A stretch of DNA of 64,000 nucleotides, taken from positions 93,507,115 to 93,571,114 of the forward strand of contig CM041085.1 of NCBI GenBank assembly GCA_023079485.1, written 5' to 3'. The notes under the pieces were generated by a model. That model saw nothing but the letters and a program-made list of their open reading frames with translations. It was not told the origin of the DNA and did no database searches. This DNA is from Archilochus colubris. Taxonomy: Eukaryota; Chordata; Aves; Apodiformes; Trochilidae. Positions 26,001 to 40,098 of this stretch are shown piece after piece. Within the stretch, counting starts at the first letter, position 1. Each line of letters begins with the position of its first letter. The position numbers and the translations under genes were made by a program.

Positions 26001-27770
26001 GGGCTTGTCTCAGCTTCCACATGTGCTTTGAAGCAGTCTTCATGAACTAGTGATGGATTTCAAGATGAAGATTTCTTCTATCTTTTCATGTTGACTCTAG
26101 CTCTCACCTCTGTGCTGAGCCATTTGTGGATACTGAAAAAGCTGTTCAGCTGCCAGTGTGGACTTTGATGACAGGAGACCAAATCTATCAAAAAAAAAAA
26201 TAAAAAAAATTCCCAACTCCCAGTGTAGACTAGACTACATTCCTTTTTGTAACAGTTATCAGCATGGTTAAAAATTTATAACTTTATATAAAAAACTGTT
26301 GAGAGTTTACCATTATTGGAGCAGTATTTCATTCTTTCTGTTCCACAGTGGTACCTATCTGCTAACAAGTTCACCTGTTAAGTTGACTCCTAGTCAGGGA
26401 AAAGTTCTTTAGGAAAACTTTACTTTCTATTTTTTATTTGTTTTCTTCATACTGATTCAAGTCCTGTTGACCCACTTTAGGAGGTTTGAAACCAAGACAC
26501 ACAAGACAAAGTAGATACATTAGAAGTCTGAGATTGTGACACCCATAGATAACCTGCTAAAAACCTATTTGCTAAAAAAGAGTTTTCTCTTCTGGGACAA
26601 AAGCCTCCAGCTAATGTAAGGGATTCTTGAGAAACAGAGAAACCCTGAACTCTCCAGCAAGAGCGACAAACCAAAGCAGCTTGTGATTTACAACAAATAT
26701 AATAAGTGAAAGAACCAAGGAAACAGAACAGAGAATTAAAGACATTAGATTTTTGTCACCTAAAAACTAGGCTGCTCCAAATTGGTCATCTCTAATTAGT
26801 GCAGGAAACAGATTCCTCTATTGGATAAATTTCAGTTTAGATCAAAGATAAGTCAGATCAACACCTTTCTAAAAATGCCTATTTCTTCCCCCAGACAGCA
26901 AGTTTTAAAATTTTGCTTTAACAAGTCACTTCTGAGTGATTAATATTAGATGAAGTAAAGGAGGGAATAACATGGAAAGAAGGCATAGAACTTGCCTTTG
27001 AGCCTTGACCTTAAGTGTTTGAAACAAAACGCTTTTTTTTCTATAGTGACTTCTGAAATGAAATGTAATAAAAAAATAAAATACAAGCAGTGATTCAGCA
27101 GACAGGGGCCTCAATTGAAAAAGATACCTGCAGTTTGACTCTAGCAAATGTAAAGACATCCCATGCACAGGAACTGCAGACCGAGGCAACCATTCAACTG
27201 ATACATTTGCAGTGATGCAACCATCAATTCAATTCCAGCTCGTGTACAGAGTCATCTGCAATGTAATCCAAGCAACACTGATAAACTGCAATATTAGATC
27301 AATGACCAATTTGATTCCAGATGGATTGTGCTGCCAGCCACTATGTAATCCTAGCAACCCTGGTAAGTGGAGAAATATGACAGTGTTATAATGATGTACA
27401 CTAAAAATATGTGAGGCCAGTGTGAAAATGCCTGCTGTCAATAAGACACCACAAAACAAGACACGATGCTGTCTGGAGTCTGAAGTAACTGAGACAGGAG
27501 CACCACGCTGTAGGGAAGCAAAGCAACACAAATCACTCAACTGGTCATAATACTAAATGAGACTATCGTCAAATTAGAAACAGGAATGGTTCCTTCCAGC
27601 AGAAAACAAGGAATGCAAAGATTAAAAAATAGTCTCATCTTCTTCCCTCTAGGTAGACCATATGCATGAGAAATGTGAAGTTAATTTATCCTGCTGCAAA
27701 CATCCTCATTTTCATTGTATAATAATTTCTGGTATATTGAATTAAATGAACCAACCTTCTGGGAACTACT

Positions 27771-28108
27771 GCCTTGCAGTATCTGATGGAGGCCTAGAAG
27801 AAAGTTGGTGATGGATTTCTTAGGATGTCAGGTAGTGATAGGACTAGGGGGAAAGGTTTCAAACTAGATGAGGGTAGATTTAGATTGGAAGTTAGGAAGA
27901 AGTTCTTCACCATGAGGGTGATGAGGCACTGGAACAGGTTGCCCAGAGAGGTGGTGGAAGTGCCATCCCTGGAAGTTTTTAAGGCCAGGCTGGACAGGGC
28001 TCTGAGCAACCTGATCCAGTGGGAGGTGTCCCTGCCCATGGCAGGGGGGTCGGAACTGGGTGATCTGAAAGGTCCTTCAAAATCTGAAAATTCTGTGATT
28101 TTATGATT
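27771..28108 (+). mobile_element. CR1 LINE 3' fragment, plus strand (about 338 bp)
   Basis: The copy contains AGGCCTAGAAGAAAGTTGG, GATGAGGCACTGGAACAGGT, TGCCCAGAGAGGTGGTGGAA, GCCAGGCTGGACAGGGCTCT and CCCTGCCCATGGCAGGGGGG, and ends with the tail ATTCTGTGATTTTATGATT (28090-28108). These are CR1 3'-end landmarks in sense orientation. The open frame 27825-28106 ([39 protein letters not shown] as its core) is the C-terminus of the CR1 ORF2 protein and is not a host gene. The subfamily differs from 16278-16684. Confidence 0.95.
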
Positions 28109-29387
28109 GCCATGTTACCATAGAGACCAGTAGCTGGTTATGCTTGTTAATATAATTAGTATCACACAGATCCTCCAAAATACACTGGATAAAATACTAG
28201 ATGAATAGGCAGCCATTGCAGCTGTACCTGATGTTGTTTTAAAGGCTAGAGATTTCAAGAAAAATTATGTCCAGAACCATGGTATTACACTGCAACAGAC
28301 TTTAAAAGCCTGTTGTTGTACTGCATTCAGAGAGGTTGAAACTGACCAGAGCTGACCTCTTGCTTATGCATATTTACCTTTTAGCAACCATAAGGATAGG
28401 AAAACAAAAGTCACTAAAAGCATACTGGTGAAAAGATATGAATAAAAGGTTTCATATTTGTTACACAGCTGTCAGAAATTTCAAAATCCTTGAAGTATTA
28501 ACACAGCATTATGCAGCATGGCATTTGCAGCAAACTAATTGAACAACAAAATAACAGAGAAGTTGTGCACAACACCTAGAACTCCATTGTGGTTAGTCTT
28601 TAGAAAGAAACACAGCTGCAAAGCAAAAAGTTGCTTAGCACTCTCAGCAGTTCCTGAACATTGCAAAGATGACAGGCTCAAATGGTCAAATAAAAAATTA
28701 TGATAGTTTTTTTCATTGTCCACCCAGCAACAGCAGATGGTTGTGCTTAATTTCCCAGAAAACTTAGAAACTGCCTAGTGGAGCTCTTCTTTTCCCACAT
28801 AATATTAATGTTTTCTTACCTTCATACAATGTTGAGCTTCACTGATTCTACCATTATCATGCTACCTGATAACTTGCTTTTTTTTGGAAGCAGGCTCTGC
28901 TGAAGACCCTCAAGCAAAAACTATGACCAAAGGACTGAAGCATCCCTAAAACAGAAGGTTCAAGTAAAAGTTCATTGCCGAATTCAAATGATTCAGGTTT
29001 AAATGGGAATGATATGGAAGACACCTTTCAGTTGTTAGGGACTGGTAAAGCATTGGGAAGACAGAGTCAAGAGGTGCTAGGAAGAAAAGAATCTTTCCCT
29101 GTAAGAGTTGAATCATCCGAACACATTTCCTAGAGACCATCAGAAACAGAATGGTGTTTAAAGAGAAAAAACAATTTAATGGCATTTTAAAGGGTAGAGG
29201 TTACAGAAATGAAGAGCCTGGAAGAGATGTTGGTAGAACTTCTGCAACAATTTCAGCTGAGCAAAAATCTGTTTCTATTTTAGAGGAATTGATGTAGAAG
29301 GAGCAGCACTCCTGAAAAATCTGTAAGGAAGCAACAAGATACAAGATGAATCAGAGACAGAAAAGGAGAAAATTTAGGAGCATCTCT
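28109..29387. other. Unannotated stretch between CR1 fragments
   Basis: I see no gene, RNA or recognised repeat. The minus frames at 28535-28723 and 28946-29185 are short and without motif. Confidence 0.5.
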
Positions 29388-29460
29388 CATAAGGAAAGGT
29401 TGAGAAAGCTGCAACTGTTTAGGCTGGAGAAAAGAAGGCTCAGGGGGGATTCTCTGATCC
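29388..29460 (+). mobile_element. Short CR1 LINE internal fragment, plus strand
   Basis: About 73 bp reads as CATAAGGAAAGGTTGAGAAA, GCTGCAACTGTTTAGGCTGG and AGAAAAGAAGGCTCAGGGGG. Translated, it gives [20 protein letters not shown], clearly related to the [20 protein letters not shown] phrase of CR1 ORF2. The similarity fades after 29460 and no 3' tail follows, so both ends are lost. The overlapping plus frame 29346-29561 only passes through it. Confidence 0.85.
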
Positions 29461-32400
29461 TTCCTTTGGTCAGTGTACCTCTGGGTGCAACCTTTCACTT
29501 GATTTATCATGAATTCATGCAAGAACTAATAATATTCTTCAATCAACATTTTGGTGCTTAAGACAGAGCACATTCTTCTCAACCATTCTTCTTATTTCAA
29601 GCATTCCTCAACTGAGATTAGTATGCTAAGGATACATTGATTGTCACATCACATTCAGTAAACTCATCTACACACAGAAAAGTATGGTTAATAGAAGCAG
29701 AACACCATATAGTCTGTGATTGCTCGTTTTTTCCTCTACTTTCCATTTATTTTTTACTCTGGTGATTCCATAATTAATTACCTTTCCTAAGTAAATGTTG
29801 CTGAGACATATTTCAAAGGTGATTATTTATCCAAAGGCTAAAACTGTTGAGGAATATAAGCATTTGGTCCGAGATACCAAATGAATAAAAAATAAAATCA
29901 AGAAATTTAAATCAACAGTAACTGTGTAATTGAAGACCCTAGAGTAAAAGCTTTAAAACACATCAAATGCTTATTTTCATTGCAATTATTTTTATTTTAA
30001 CCTAATAAGAATATTGTCTACATGCCAACACTACAAAAATATCCCTTCCCTTAAAGAAGTCTACTGTTTACTGTGTTCTTCCTGTCCCTCCTGGTTACAA
30101 TTATAATATAAGACACATTTAGCAAAATATTGACATAAGGATGGGAGAAAGAAAATCTAAATACAGTCATTATTTGAACTACCTCCGTGAACTTTATCAA
30201 ACTCTCTCAAAACTATGACTCATTGTCCTCAAAAAGGAAAGAAGTCCATAGTTTTATAGAGATTCTCCTGAGAGGAGTTTAAGAATTGTTTACTAGAGCA
30301 TAAATAAAGGATGTGATCCCCTTAAGTTCCTGATTAGACAACCATCAATAGCCTTGTACTTTGAGGTAGCTGCTAGGCAGTGAAAGGTGAGCAATACGTT
30401 CCATTTATACCTTGTCCTCTTTTGTCCTTGTGTTGCAGCCACAAAATACATCACTTCAAGATCTCAATAGAAAATGTGGTTACCTAGCAGTGTTGTGGTG
30501 GAAATTAGGCTATTTTTTGTGCATCTAAATCTACAGCAAAAAATGTTGCCTGGCTTCACGTAGCAGAAAGATAAAGCAACTTGCAACCCCATAGACTGAA
30601 GGGCACTGTTTATTCTCTCATTGGACCCTAAGAGAGATGAAGGAAAAAAAAACTGTATAAAAACTATGTTATTCTAATTAAAGATCCTACTTTTCATCCA
30701 CCTTTTAGTCTGCTTTATATGGTGAAAGATCAACATGTTTAAAAACTCTTTCTTTAAGTGGCCGGTGTCCTCAGAGAGAGATTGGTCCTTAGTGCCTACA
30801 CCAATGGCTGGCCTATTTGTCTATTTGTAGGGTTGGGTTTTCTTCTGATTGTGCTTCTAGAACTGTTTCCTTAAACATTTCAAAGTCCACTTAACCTAGG
30901 TTTATGGCCTTCTTGATGGTCCACCTCTCTGCCACAGAGAACAGGTTCAAGATTGCATATGTTGTGAACAAAACATTCATTCGTTAGAACTACTCAAAAT
31001 ATGAGTTTTTAAATTGGTTTTTGAACTCAGATGCTTTACAATTTTCATTTATCTACTCAGATTTTTGCCTAAATTTTTCAATGAAAAAAATAATTCACAG
31101 TTCAGCGAAAACTCAGGATTAAAAAGAAAATATAATGAAGTCGTATAATGCAAAAATAATAACACAGTACTTCTTTCTTTGCACAGATTATTTGATAAGC
31201 AAAATACTGCCAAAAAAAAATCTTAAAGCTTCTTTTTATTTTTCCTGATCATAAAAACCTAGTCCTCATCTTCCTTATGTCCATGTCCATGTCCAAAACT
31301 CAGGCTAACAGGTGGGCTTTAAAAAGTCCATGAAGGTAAGAAAGTAATGGTTTAGGACATCAATGAAGAAACCATTCCAAAGGGGGGGGGGGGGGGGGAA
31401 AAGTCTTTTGCAAAGAGAGAGATCAACCTTTCACTAGGATGACAGGAATGTGGCTCAAGCTGACAGCATGAGAAGAGAGAAAAATCTCTCATTTAATGCT
31501 TTAGAGGTTAAAATCAACATTGCATTTCTCACATGAAACCAGGCAGCTAGAAAGATCTCAGCACACTGGAAAATAAAGTGATCTGAATTATTGATTTTTC
31601 AACTTGATGGATTAAGGGAAAACACAAAATTATTTGGTACCACCATGCTCTTTTAATTCTTTAGGGTTTGTTACAGAAGTAAAGGTTTTTCCCTCTTCTT
31701 TGTTGTTCCTTTGAGGTGAATAAAACTTTTAATCCTATTCCAAGTGAACCATTTGATTTTCACATCCTTTATATTCTTATTAGAATTAAATGTTGGTATA
31801 TTAATTTCAACAGACTTGTCAAAATTTCAAAATTTAGTGTTTCAACTCTCACAGTTTTTATTTTCTGTTCTTTTTTTCCCTGCCAAGTATTTTCTGATTA
31901 GAGCATAATTTCACAACTGATTTTTGTCTAACCCCGAACTTCAAGTTTCCATTGACAATATATAGATTAAAAGGCTTTCCCTTGTACATTTTCTGCTGTC
32001 CATTGTACAACCATAAAGCTTCCAAAGGTGTAGTGTATTTTACTTAGGTATGAACATTGTTGCAAGGGAAATGTATGTAGCCTTTCCTGCAGTCCTTTAA
32101 TCCCATGGAGTTGGTAGCACCCCCCACCCGAGAAGGCTACTGCTACAATCTGCTTTTCAGACACAGATACCAACCATTCCTGCACAGCACGACTGGGTTA
32201 GATAGATGGTCCCTTTGAAATTTAATGAATCAAGACCAGATGAGTAACCTCCTCTCTGAGGTGGTTTTTTATTCCACTAACAATGATTGCATATTATGTC
32301 TGATAATAATAAATAATCTGACTGAAGTCACCCGGAGATCTAAATTCTGCTCTGGTATATGCTGAAAAACAAAAAAATCCCATTATATTCTTGATTTTTC

Positions 32401-35400
32401 TATTATTCCAGCTAAATTTCTTATGTTTTTTAATATCACATCATTAGTATACTAAGCCCTGTCATTTCATGATGAGTTTTGTATGAGGAACTTTTCCATG
32501 GTAGAATAAATACTGTTGCTTGGAAATAATTTTTTGTTGAAGCCTTGATACCATTTAATAGAATAGAAGATGTTGTCATGAAAATAAATTTCTTTTAAAA
32601 TACATTCCTGAAACAAAACTAAGTTTTTTAAGAAAAAATAAGATTTGAAGGATTTTGCTAGCTCATCCTACAGAATCTACCTCTTCTCTACTTCTTCACA
32701 CTATATTCTTTCTTACAATTTGAAATATCCAAAACCAAAGAGCATCTAGGAGGAATTTAACACTCTTAAACAATAAAATAATCACACAATTGTATAAATC
32801 ATGGTTCTCCTCTGTCTTGAAAACTCCCTGCTATCCTACTCTGAGAAACCCTACAGCAGCTTTAATTGCTCAGAAGACAGCATCAAAGATCAAATTGTTC
32901 TGTATTTCCAAGTTTCCTAATATTCACAAATAAACTCAAATTAGAGCTAATGAAACAGATATTATATTTATGTTTATGAAATTGGAAGCAAATGGAGATT
33001 CAGGTACCCAGAGCCTCATATGCCAATAGTATAATTCAGCCTATTTTACAGAACTGTCTAACCGGGACACAACGAATTCACAAGACACCTCTCACAATTT
33101 GGTTAGAAATTCTCTAAAATTTATAGTTATTCTCACATTCTCAAAAGTGGCTGGGAAAAGAAACGTGTCCAACCACTGTTCCTCCTCAGTGCTGTTTTGA
33201 ATGCATTGTTGTATACTCTAAATAAAATATACATAAATCCCTCTGAGCATCCTAAAAAGAAAAGCATCCTCTTTTTATATCCAGCTGCTGCATGACAGTC
33301 TTGCAGTTACAGCATACACCAAGGATGGAAGGTCACCTTCAGTCTGGAAATTATATAAACTACCTTCCTGGTCACCAGTGACTCAGATTTTGATGCTGTG
33401 GGAACATCACTGCTCTTCATCTAGATTCAAAGTTCTTGACTTCCTATTCACCAGTGAATCAGACTTCAGAAGGAACCATAGAAAAACTCTACCTCAGATT
33501 ATAGCAGAGCTTATAATTGAATTACTAAGGTAATGTCCTTAGATATTGCCCTGACACCCCACTACCCAGATGCAGCCTAAGCCTGAACCAATGTATACTA
33601 CATCTTCTGGTACCTCAAACTCTAATGTGTAAATGTACTTCCACACAATGTTTTAAACACACAATATAATGGAAGGAGGAGCTGGTGTGCAACATAATTT
33701 TTTCTCTTTTAATATAAGCATATTCTGCTTGATCTGAAAGCTCCCCTATGGCCACACACATGGGGGAGTTGGAACAATCAAACTGGGGATAAGAAACCAG
33801 GCAAAAGCAGTGGAAACTCTTCCCTGTATGATATCCAGGATGGACACAAACACAGATCCCAAGAGATAAATGTCTAGATGAAAGAAAAGTGTGACTTGAA
33901 GATGTTATTCACCCTAACATCTTGTCTAACATCACCCTTCATTTTCTCAGTCATGCTTGGATTTGAATGGTACACCTTCTGAGGCTCTACCCATTCTCAA
34001 CATCGTGGTTAGATTTTGTGCAACAAAAGATACATGAAAGCAATATACATGAAAGACAAATTCAGTGTCAGTGCTGAAGTTACCTAGGATAGACATTACC
34101 CCTTCAATGTTCCAAGATTTGAAGTTATTTTTGAAAATGATTGCCTGGTCAGGAAATATTTACAAAATACAGCATAAATTGCAAGGATGTACTAGACCAA
34201 GAGGGGAAGAGTTGACATGCATCAAGAAGCAGAGGTCACTTTCTATACCAAAAAAGGAGGGCAAGCATACTTTTCTAGTCTGCCCCAGAGGCTCTCAGTA
34301 TTTATGATTGTAGAAAAATACTTAGATAGCCCTGCACTAAAAGTATGAGTGCCTGGAATCTAAGGGTTTCTTGGAACCCATGAATCAGAAGTAAATTAAT
34401 TCACAAAGAAAAAGCAGGCAGAAGCATTTAGCTGTAACCTGGCTTGACCTGCCTATTGCATATTTTTCCATCTCTCCTGCTTTAATAAAGATTACACTAA
34501 GCAAATATTCCTGAAAACATTCAGTCACACACTGGCAACTATTGGAAAGTATTTCAGCTTTTTGTGTTAATTTCCATGGCTGGGAGAGATACTGAAGCAA
34601 CTTGGATTATAATATTCAAAGGCAAATATCAGTCTAAGGACTTCCATAAATCTCGAACAAAATTAAAACAGACAACAAGAAGACAGAGGCTGTAATCACT
34701 TCATAAAGAAAGCAGAGAGATAGACAAGAAAATAAAAATCCATGCCTGTGCAAGAGAATGAAAGCAAACAAAATAATTCTTTACGTATGTACACATATAT
34801 ATAAATAAAATTTGAAAGGAACAGGTCTTTGGTCTAAGCTATTTCTTGCAATAAGATTACAGTGAGTTCCATCATGTAGAATTAGGCCATAGGTCTGCAG
34901 GTGAGTCAGTGTTTAACGTAGTAATAATAAAGAAGAAACTAATGTTTTCAATGTAAATTAGTTCAGGTTGTCTTAGATATTTAGCTGCATGTCCCATGTG
35001 GTCAAGCAGGTGCTAATGGCAATGTAAATAGTGCCAAGCACAGATCAACCCAGGAACTAGAGTAGAACAAATATCTGCTTGTATTAGAAGCATGTGGGGA
35101 GAGTAGTGGGAAGCATCATTGTTTCCATAGTTGGCATATGTTTTCCAGTAGAGCCCATTCCAAGAATGCTGGAAGTAATTGGCACCAGAGGAAAAAGAGA
35201 AAGGTCAGATTAAGACTACCTTAATCAGTAGGAAAAAAATCATCACGTTGGTTGTGAGAGCAGCAGTATATCCACTTACAAGCAAAAGGAATGGTTGCTG
35301 TTGCCAGGAACAGACAGGATGAGGTGAAAATATAATTCAAGTATTCTGGTAGTATTTTGGATTTTCTTTTCCTAGTTCAACAGGACCTTCAGCACAGCTC

Positions 35401-38400
35401 TTCTTTGCTAAAGTTAAAAAGAATTCATAATAGTGTTAGTTAGATCTGTGTGGTAGGATGTCAGACACAATAGAGCAGCAGAGGGAAGTGAGTAGATAAA
35501 GTAGTTTTAATACTATATGGTCTGAGGAACAGGAATATGTGGATAGGAATGTGAAGGACTGCACATTTCTTCATGTGTGGTTGGCACTCGAGCAATTCCA
35601 GTGTACCTGGTCCTGAGACTTTTCATGGGGATTAATGTCACCCAAAGTAAATGATAAAAGTTCTGAGAATTTATTTAGCTGTTATTAAGAATAAATCAGC
35701 TACACAGGATTTTGAGAAAGGTTTAACCTATGAAAATTGCTCTCTTTTCTGAAAAAGGGCAAGAGATTACTTCTAAACTGATGCATATTTAGATGTGAGT
35801 CATACATGAGTGAATTTATTTTTTGCTTATAAAACTGAGTACCCTATCCAAAAGGTAGTAGAAAAGTACTGAAATATAATGTCATTAATTGTGCAGATTA
35901 GTACATAGGTGCTGACTGAATGGTTTCATGTTGCAAAACATACATAACGCTGACTTTCGAGTTCCAGGAGAAAGGTGTTTCACATCAGAAAATCCTCAAA
36001 AGATTGGAAATAATCTCTAGAAAACTAAGGAAAAACTGAGAGAAAAAGAAGCCAGAGGCCAATGACAAGGTCAAAATGAAAGAACTCCAAGGGTTTAAAG
36101 ACAGTGACTAAGAAGGTTACCAAAAAGTAATTTGCTTTCTGTACATCCATTAACATTTATGGGTTTGGTGTTTATGTACAGACCTGATCCAAAGCTCACT
36201 AAAGACAACTTTGAAAAATCCCAGTCACTCCAATGAGACTTGGAAAATGATCTTTTGGTAGATAACAAGCACTATCAATAATCATGAAATAAATATTTGT
36301 AACTGCCCCTTAGAAAACCTGGGCTGATTTTTCATGCCTGGAAGGAAGGATAATTTGCTAAGCTATAATATTTCAAGAGGTCTACCCAGGTTTCCACTTT
36401 TTGCTTTCCACTTGTAATAGGGAGAACTCTGAGAAGGCAGTGTTTGCTTCAGCTAACCATAAAAGAAACCTGTGGGATGCATTTTCAGAGTCTTTTCCCT
36501 TTTCTTTTCAACATTATATTTACCAAAAAAAAAATAAAAAATGGTGAACTCTCCATTGTCTGTGGATGGATAAACCAGGCTGCAGCTGAATTTTGTTAAT
36601 TTGTGTGAGCCAGCTCACATCCTGGAGTGGTCTGGCCTCATGCCTCTGCTGTTGCTCTGTGTGGATTTGTGAGTCTTAGCTCACAAATGTTTGTTCTCTG
36701 CTGCCAGTGGCATCCTTGACATTGCTTATTTCCTTTTACCACCTTTTCATTGTACCCTCTTCTCAATTCATTTCCAGACAGTTCAAAAATCCAGTGATAT
36801 GGCTTTATCTCACCCATCTTTCCCCTGACTACTGTTCTTTAAAAGCTGCTTCTTTCCTATGCTTTAGGCCCCTGTTTCCGCAGAGCCACCTGCAAACTTC
36901 TCATGATGCTGTAAAAAAAATGCAAATTGCATAGAACATAAAGCAAGAATAAAAACATACCCCCCCTTCTATATTCTAAAACACAAGTGCATGTCTAGAT
37001 GTTTTATTTAACAAGTCAGGCATCTCTCTAGACAAATAAGTATATGAGAGACAAGAAAGGGATCTAGACACTGTGGGCTGCATTTGGATTTGTAGGAAGA
37101 GACCTCATGAAACAGTACGAATGGGAGAGACTGGCACACAGCTCCTTAGGGACAATGGATTAGTGGAATTTCTAAAAAACGGTTCTATGTAGTCCTAAAA
37201 GTTTTGTTTCAGCATGCTTCTCATGTATTATCATTTGTGACAGCCTCCAGAGACAGATTTCTAGTTGACCAGATTCTGAGTAAAATCTCAATGATGTGAC
37301 AACTATGGAAGAGAAAATACAAAAAACTCGAAAAAACTCAAGGAAAGGAACACAAAAAAACCCTTTACATTAAGATTTCATTATTTCTAATTCAGTTGCC
37401 TATGTTTTACATGCCTCTTCATGGTATACACATCTGACAGCATGAACACCAAAAAAAATAAGTACAAGAAAATATCAGAGAAAGATTCTATTCATACTCA
37501 TCCAGCTGTGAAACTCACAGTCCAATCTTGAAAATTTTCTCCACTACTTTACTCCTTTATCTGATAAAGAGATGGGAAGACAGGGAACATTTTCTTAAAA
37601 GTCTTGGCCTGAATGGAATTATTTTAAATTCATGCACAAATGGATACTTTCTCAATCAACCTTATTTCTCTTTTTTAACTTTTTACTGTTCATTTAAAAA
37701 TGCATATCCTCAACCTTACTTTCATAACGATTTTATTTGTCATAATGGTTCATGTCTAATTTTCTAAAAAGGTTTCAGTAGTTCTCTGTGATTTTAAAAT
37801 ACGTATTTCCACCCACAGAGATTTGTGGTTGAAAAAGCTAAGCAAAGAGGTGATCTGGGTAAATAGAACGCTACATTCAGAACTTCAAATTTTTCCTTTG
37901 AGCTCAGTTAAGTGCACAGAATAAACTAGAATTACTGATGCAACTTGCCTATCTTCTCATTCAGGCCAGAGCCAAATCCAATCAGTGCCAGTTAGTGATG
38001 CCTTCCTGATAGGGGGAGATGGGTATAATGTGAAAAATCAAAGCAAATGGGCATGCAGAAATCATTTATATCACTTAATGCAGTTTATCTCACCAGCTGA
38101 GGCAATCCAAATGGAGATGCTCAGAACAAATTCTACATTCCATATCTCAAGGCAGATCTTAGTGTGTAATTGAAGATGAAAAGGGTTCTCTGAGTCAGTG
38201 AAGTTCTTCCAATATGTCCAAGATGGAAGGTGGGGAAAGCAGGAGAAATCTAGCACTTCTGTTCAATAACTATCAAATTTTTAAGTTTTGAGGCTCTCTT
38301 GCTATCTCCACTCCTAAGAAGAAATCTTTTATGACTTTTTTGCTGTCAGTCACATATGTCAAATATTCTTGTTCCAGTATAGGAACCGCTACTCATAGTT

Positions 38401-40098
38401 TTAAACGCACAAAGGAGTAACATAACTCTGAGAACTTGCCTGGAACAAACTTCAAATAAATGTGTCAAATACAGTAGTGACTTGGAGAAATGTTTCTATG
38501 AAATGTTTCTATGTATACAAGACCTTAGACTAGGATAATTTTGCTTTAAAAATCTGTGAAGCTACAAAGGTGCATTCAAGGATGTAAATAGTTTCCAGTA
38601 AATCCATGGAGGGCCAGTAGGGAATTGCATATACATATTTAGTAATCTCAAAAGATGCTCTCATAAGAAGAAAGAAAGAAATTTGTATCCCTGAGCTTAT
38701 AACTCAATCTAAGGCAGATATCCATAGAAATCCAATCTTGGAGCACAGCAGATTGGGTAACTGTAGAGGAAATTCACTTTAGATAGGAAAAAAAAACATT
38801 ATTTGCAATTTCTAAAGACTTTTTTTTTTTCATTTCATATTTTATCACCCATTTTTATATATTCAGGATACAAGTAATTATGAGTGAAATAAGTTAGCAC
38901 AGTGATATGAGAATCTTATCATTAATCTGTCTCCTTTCTAATAGAATAATATTTTGGTCTGTGAGGCTTGCTTCCTCCAGTAGAACTGTCAGAAAAATGA
39001 AGCCCCCGTTTAGACACCTAAATGAAGCAGTTTGATTCTCAAGAGCCTGCATTCAACAGACCCATTCTTCTCAGTGGGACATGCTGAGAGCCAAATACTT
39101 AAGAATATCTCCCTGGTTCATTTATATGTTTAAATGGAAATGAACTTTTGAACAATCTGTCTTCTCATATTGGTATCAAACCAGGAGCTGCTGGGTTCCT
39201 GATTGCTTTTGACAATCTGTCTTTTAAAGTTTAATAGCAAAGACCATTCAATGTTATTATTGCACAAAAATAATAAGCTGTAAAGTTTTTAACAGGATTT
39301 AAAAAAAAAGAATTAGGCATTTCAAATATTTCCATGTTTTAAATTTGTAACTAGCATGCTTATTCCTTTTATTTCACTTTAGTTCACCTGAAGTTCTGAT
39401 TGGTTTTAATAAAAATTATTCCTAATACATATTGCAGTAAAGCAATAGCACTTTTCTCCTTAAAATGAGAACAGAAAAGTCTTTTCATTTACTGGATAGA
39501 CTACTCATTTGACAGAAGGATTTAATTCTCTGTGACAGAGCATATATTCTGGAAAAATACAGTGATTTCTTTCTAGCTCAGGAATACGGGTTACAGAGTA
39601 TTTTTTCATTGGTTAGATTTCATGAATTTCAAAAATATGCTGCCTTTTCAGATTGGTACATTATGAAAAATGTGATTTTTTCACAAAAATCAGAAATCCA
39701 TTCCCAAACAGTCAGTTGGTAATAGTAATAACACATTCAGAGAAGATCAAGCTCACATATGTTCTGCTTAATTTAGGGCAGGCACTTGATCTCCTGCTTC
39801 CTGATTCCTAGGGCAGGTTTCAAATCAACTGGCTCCAGAAAGTACCACTAAATGAGTCACTGTCTCCACTCCTCCCTTCCCTTCTCTTACCTCTCTGTCT
39901 TAACTTTAAAGAACTTCTGAGTAATATTTCACCAGTTCATTCCTCATATCAAGTCTGTAACTCTTCTTATCAGCCTATACTCAAAAAGACACAACAGTGT
40001 TTGTAGACCTCAGCAGCTTTTTTGTTAACTCTGAGTTCAGTGGTAGGAGGTGAGATTCTGACTTTTGCCACCTCTTAATGCAAAGAGTTCTTATATGC
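29461..40098. other. 10.6-kb unannotated AT-rich stretch
   Basis: No supported gene. Noted items are a G17 run (31382-31398), a possible ancient CR1 or SINE tail near 32165-32230 (GACTGGGTTAGATAGATGGT, weak) and a small stem-loop at 36665-36688 (ATTTGTGAG with CTCACAAAT). A 13-bp direct duplication AAATGTTTCTATG lies at about 38488-38513. The rest shows no structure I can support. Confidence 0.5.
31382..31398. repeat. G17 homopolymer
   Basis: Seventeen consecutive G residues lie in an otherwise AT-rich region. A run this long can form a G-quadruplex and is prone to polymerase slippage, so its length here may include assembly or sequencing error. Confidence 0.9.

Larger units (their letters stand above)
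16685..27770. other. 11-kb unannotated AT-rich stretch
   Basis: No interspersed repeat that I recognise and no supported exon. Items noted are a local duplication (17801-17854), a long T tract (19558-19593), an A-rich patch (about 20700-20735), an imperfect long palindrome (22941-23019) and many short A or T runs. The 139-codon frame at 18176-18595 has no recognisable domain. Confidence 0.5.

Noticed and set aside
27825..28106. 93-codon frame that looks like a conserved protein
   Set aside because: It is the C-terminus of CR1 ORF2 in a 5'-truncated copy, not a host gene.
32165..32230. Possible ancient CR1 or SINE tail (GACTGGGTTAGATAGATGGT)
   Set aside because: A single short phrase matches; the flanks do not.
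36665..36688. 9-bp stem with 6-nt loop
   Set aside because: Stems of this size are common by chance in 64 kb.
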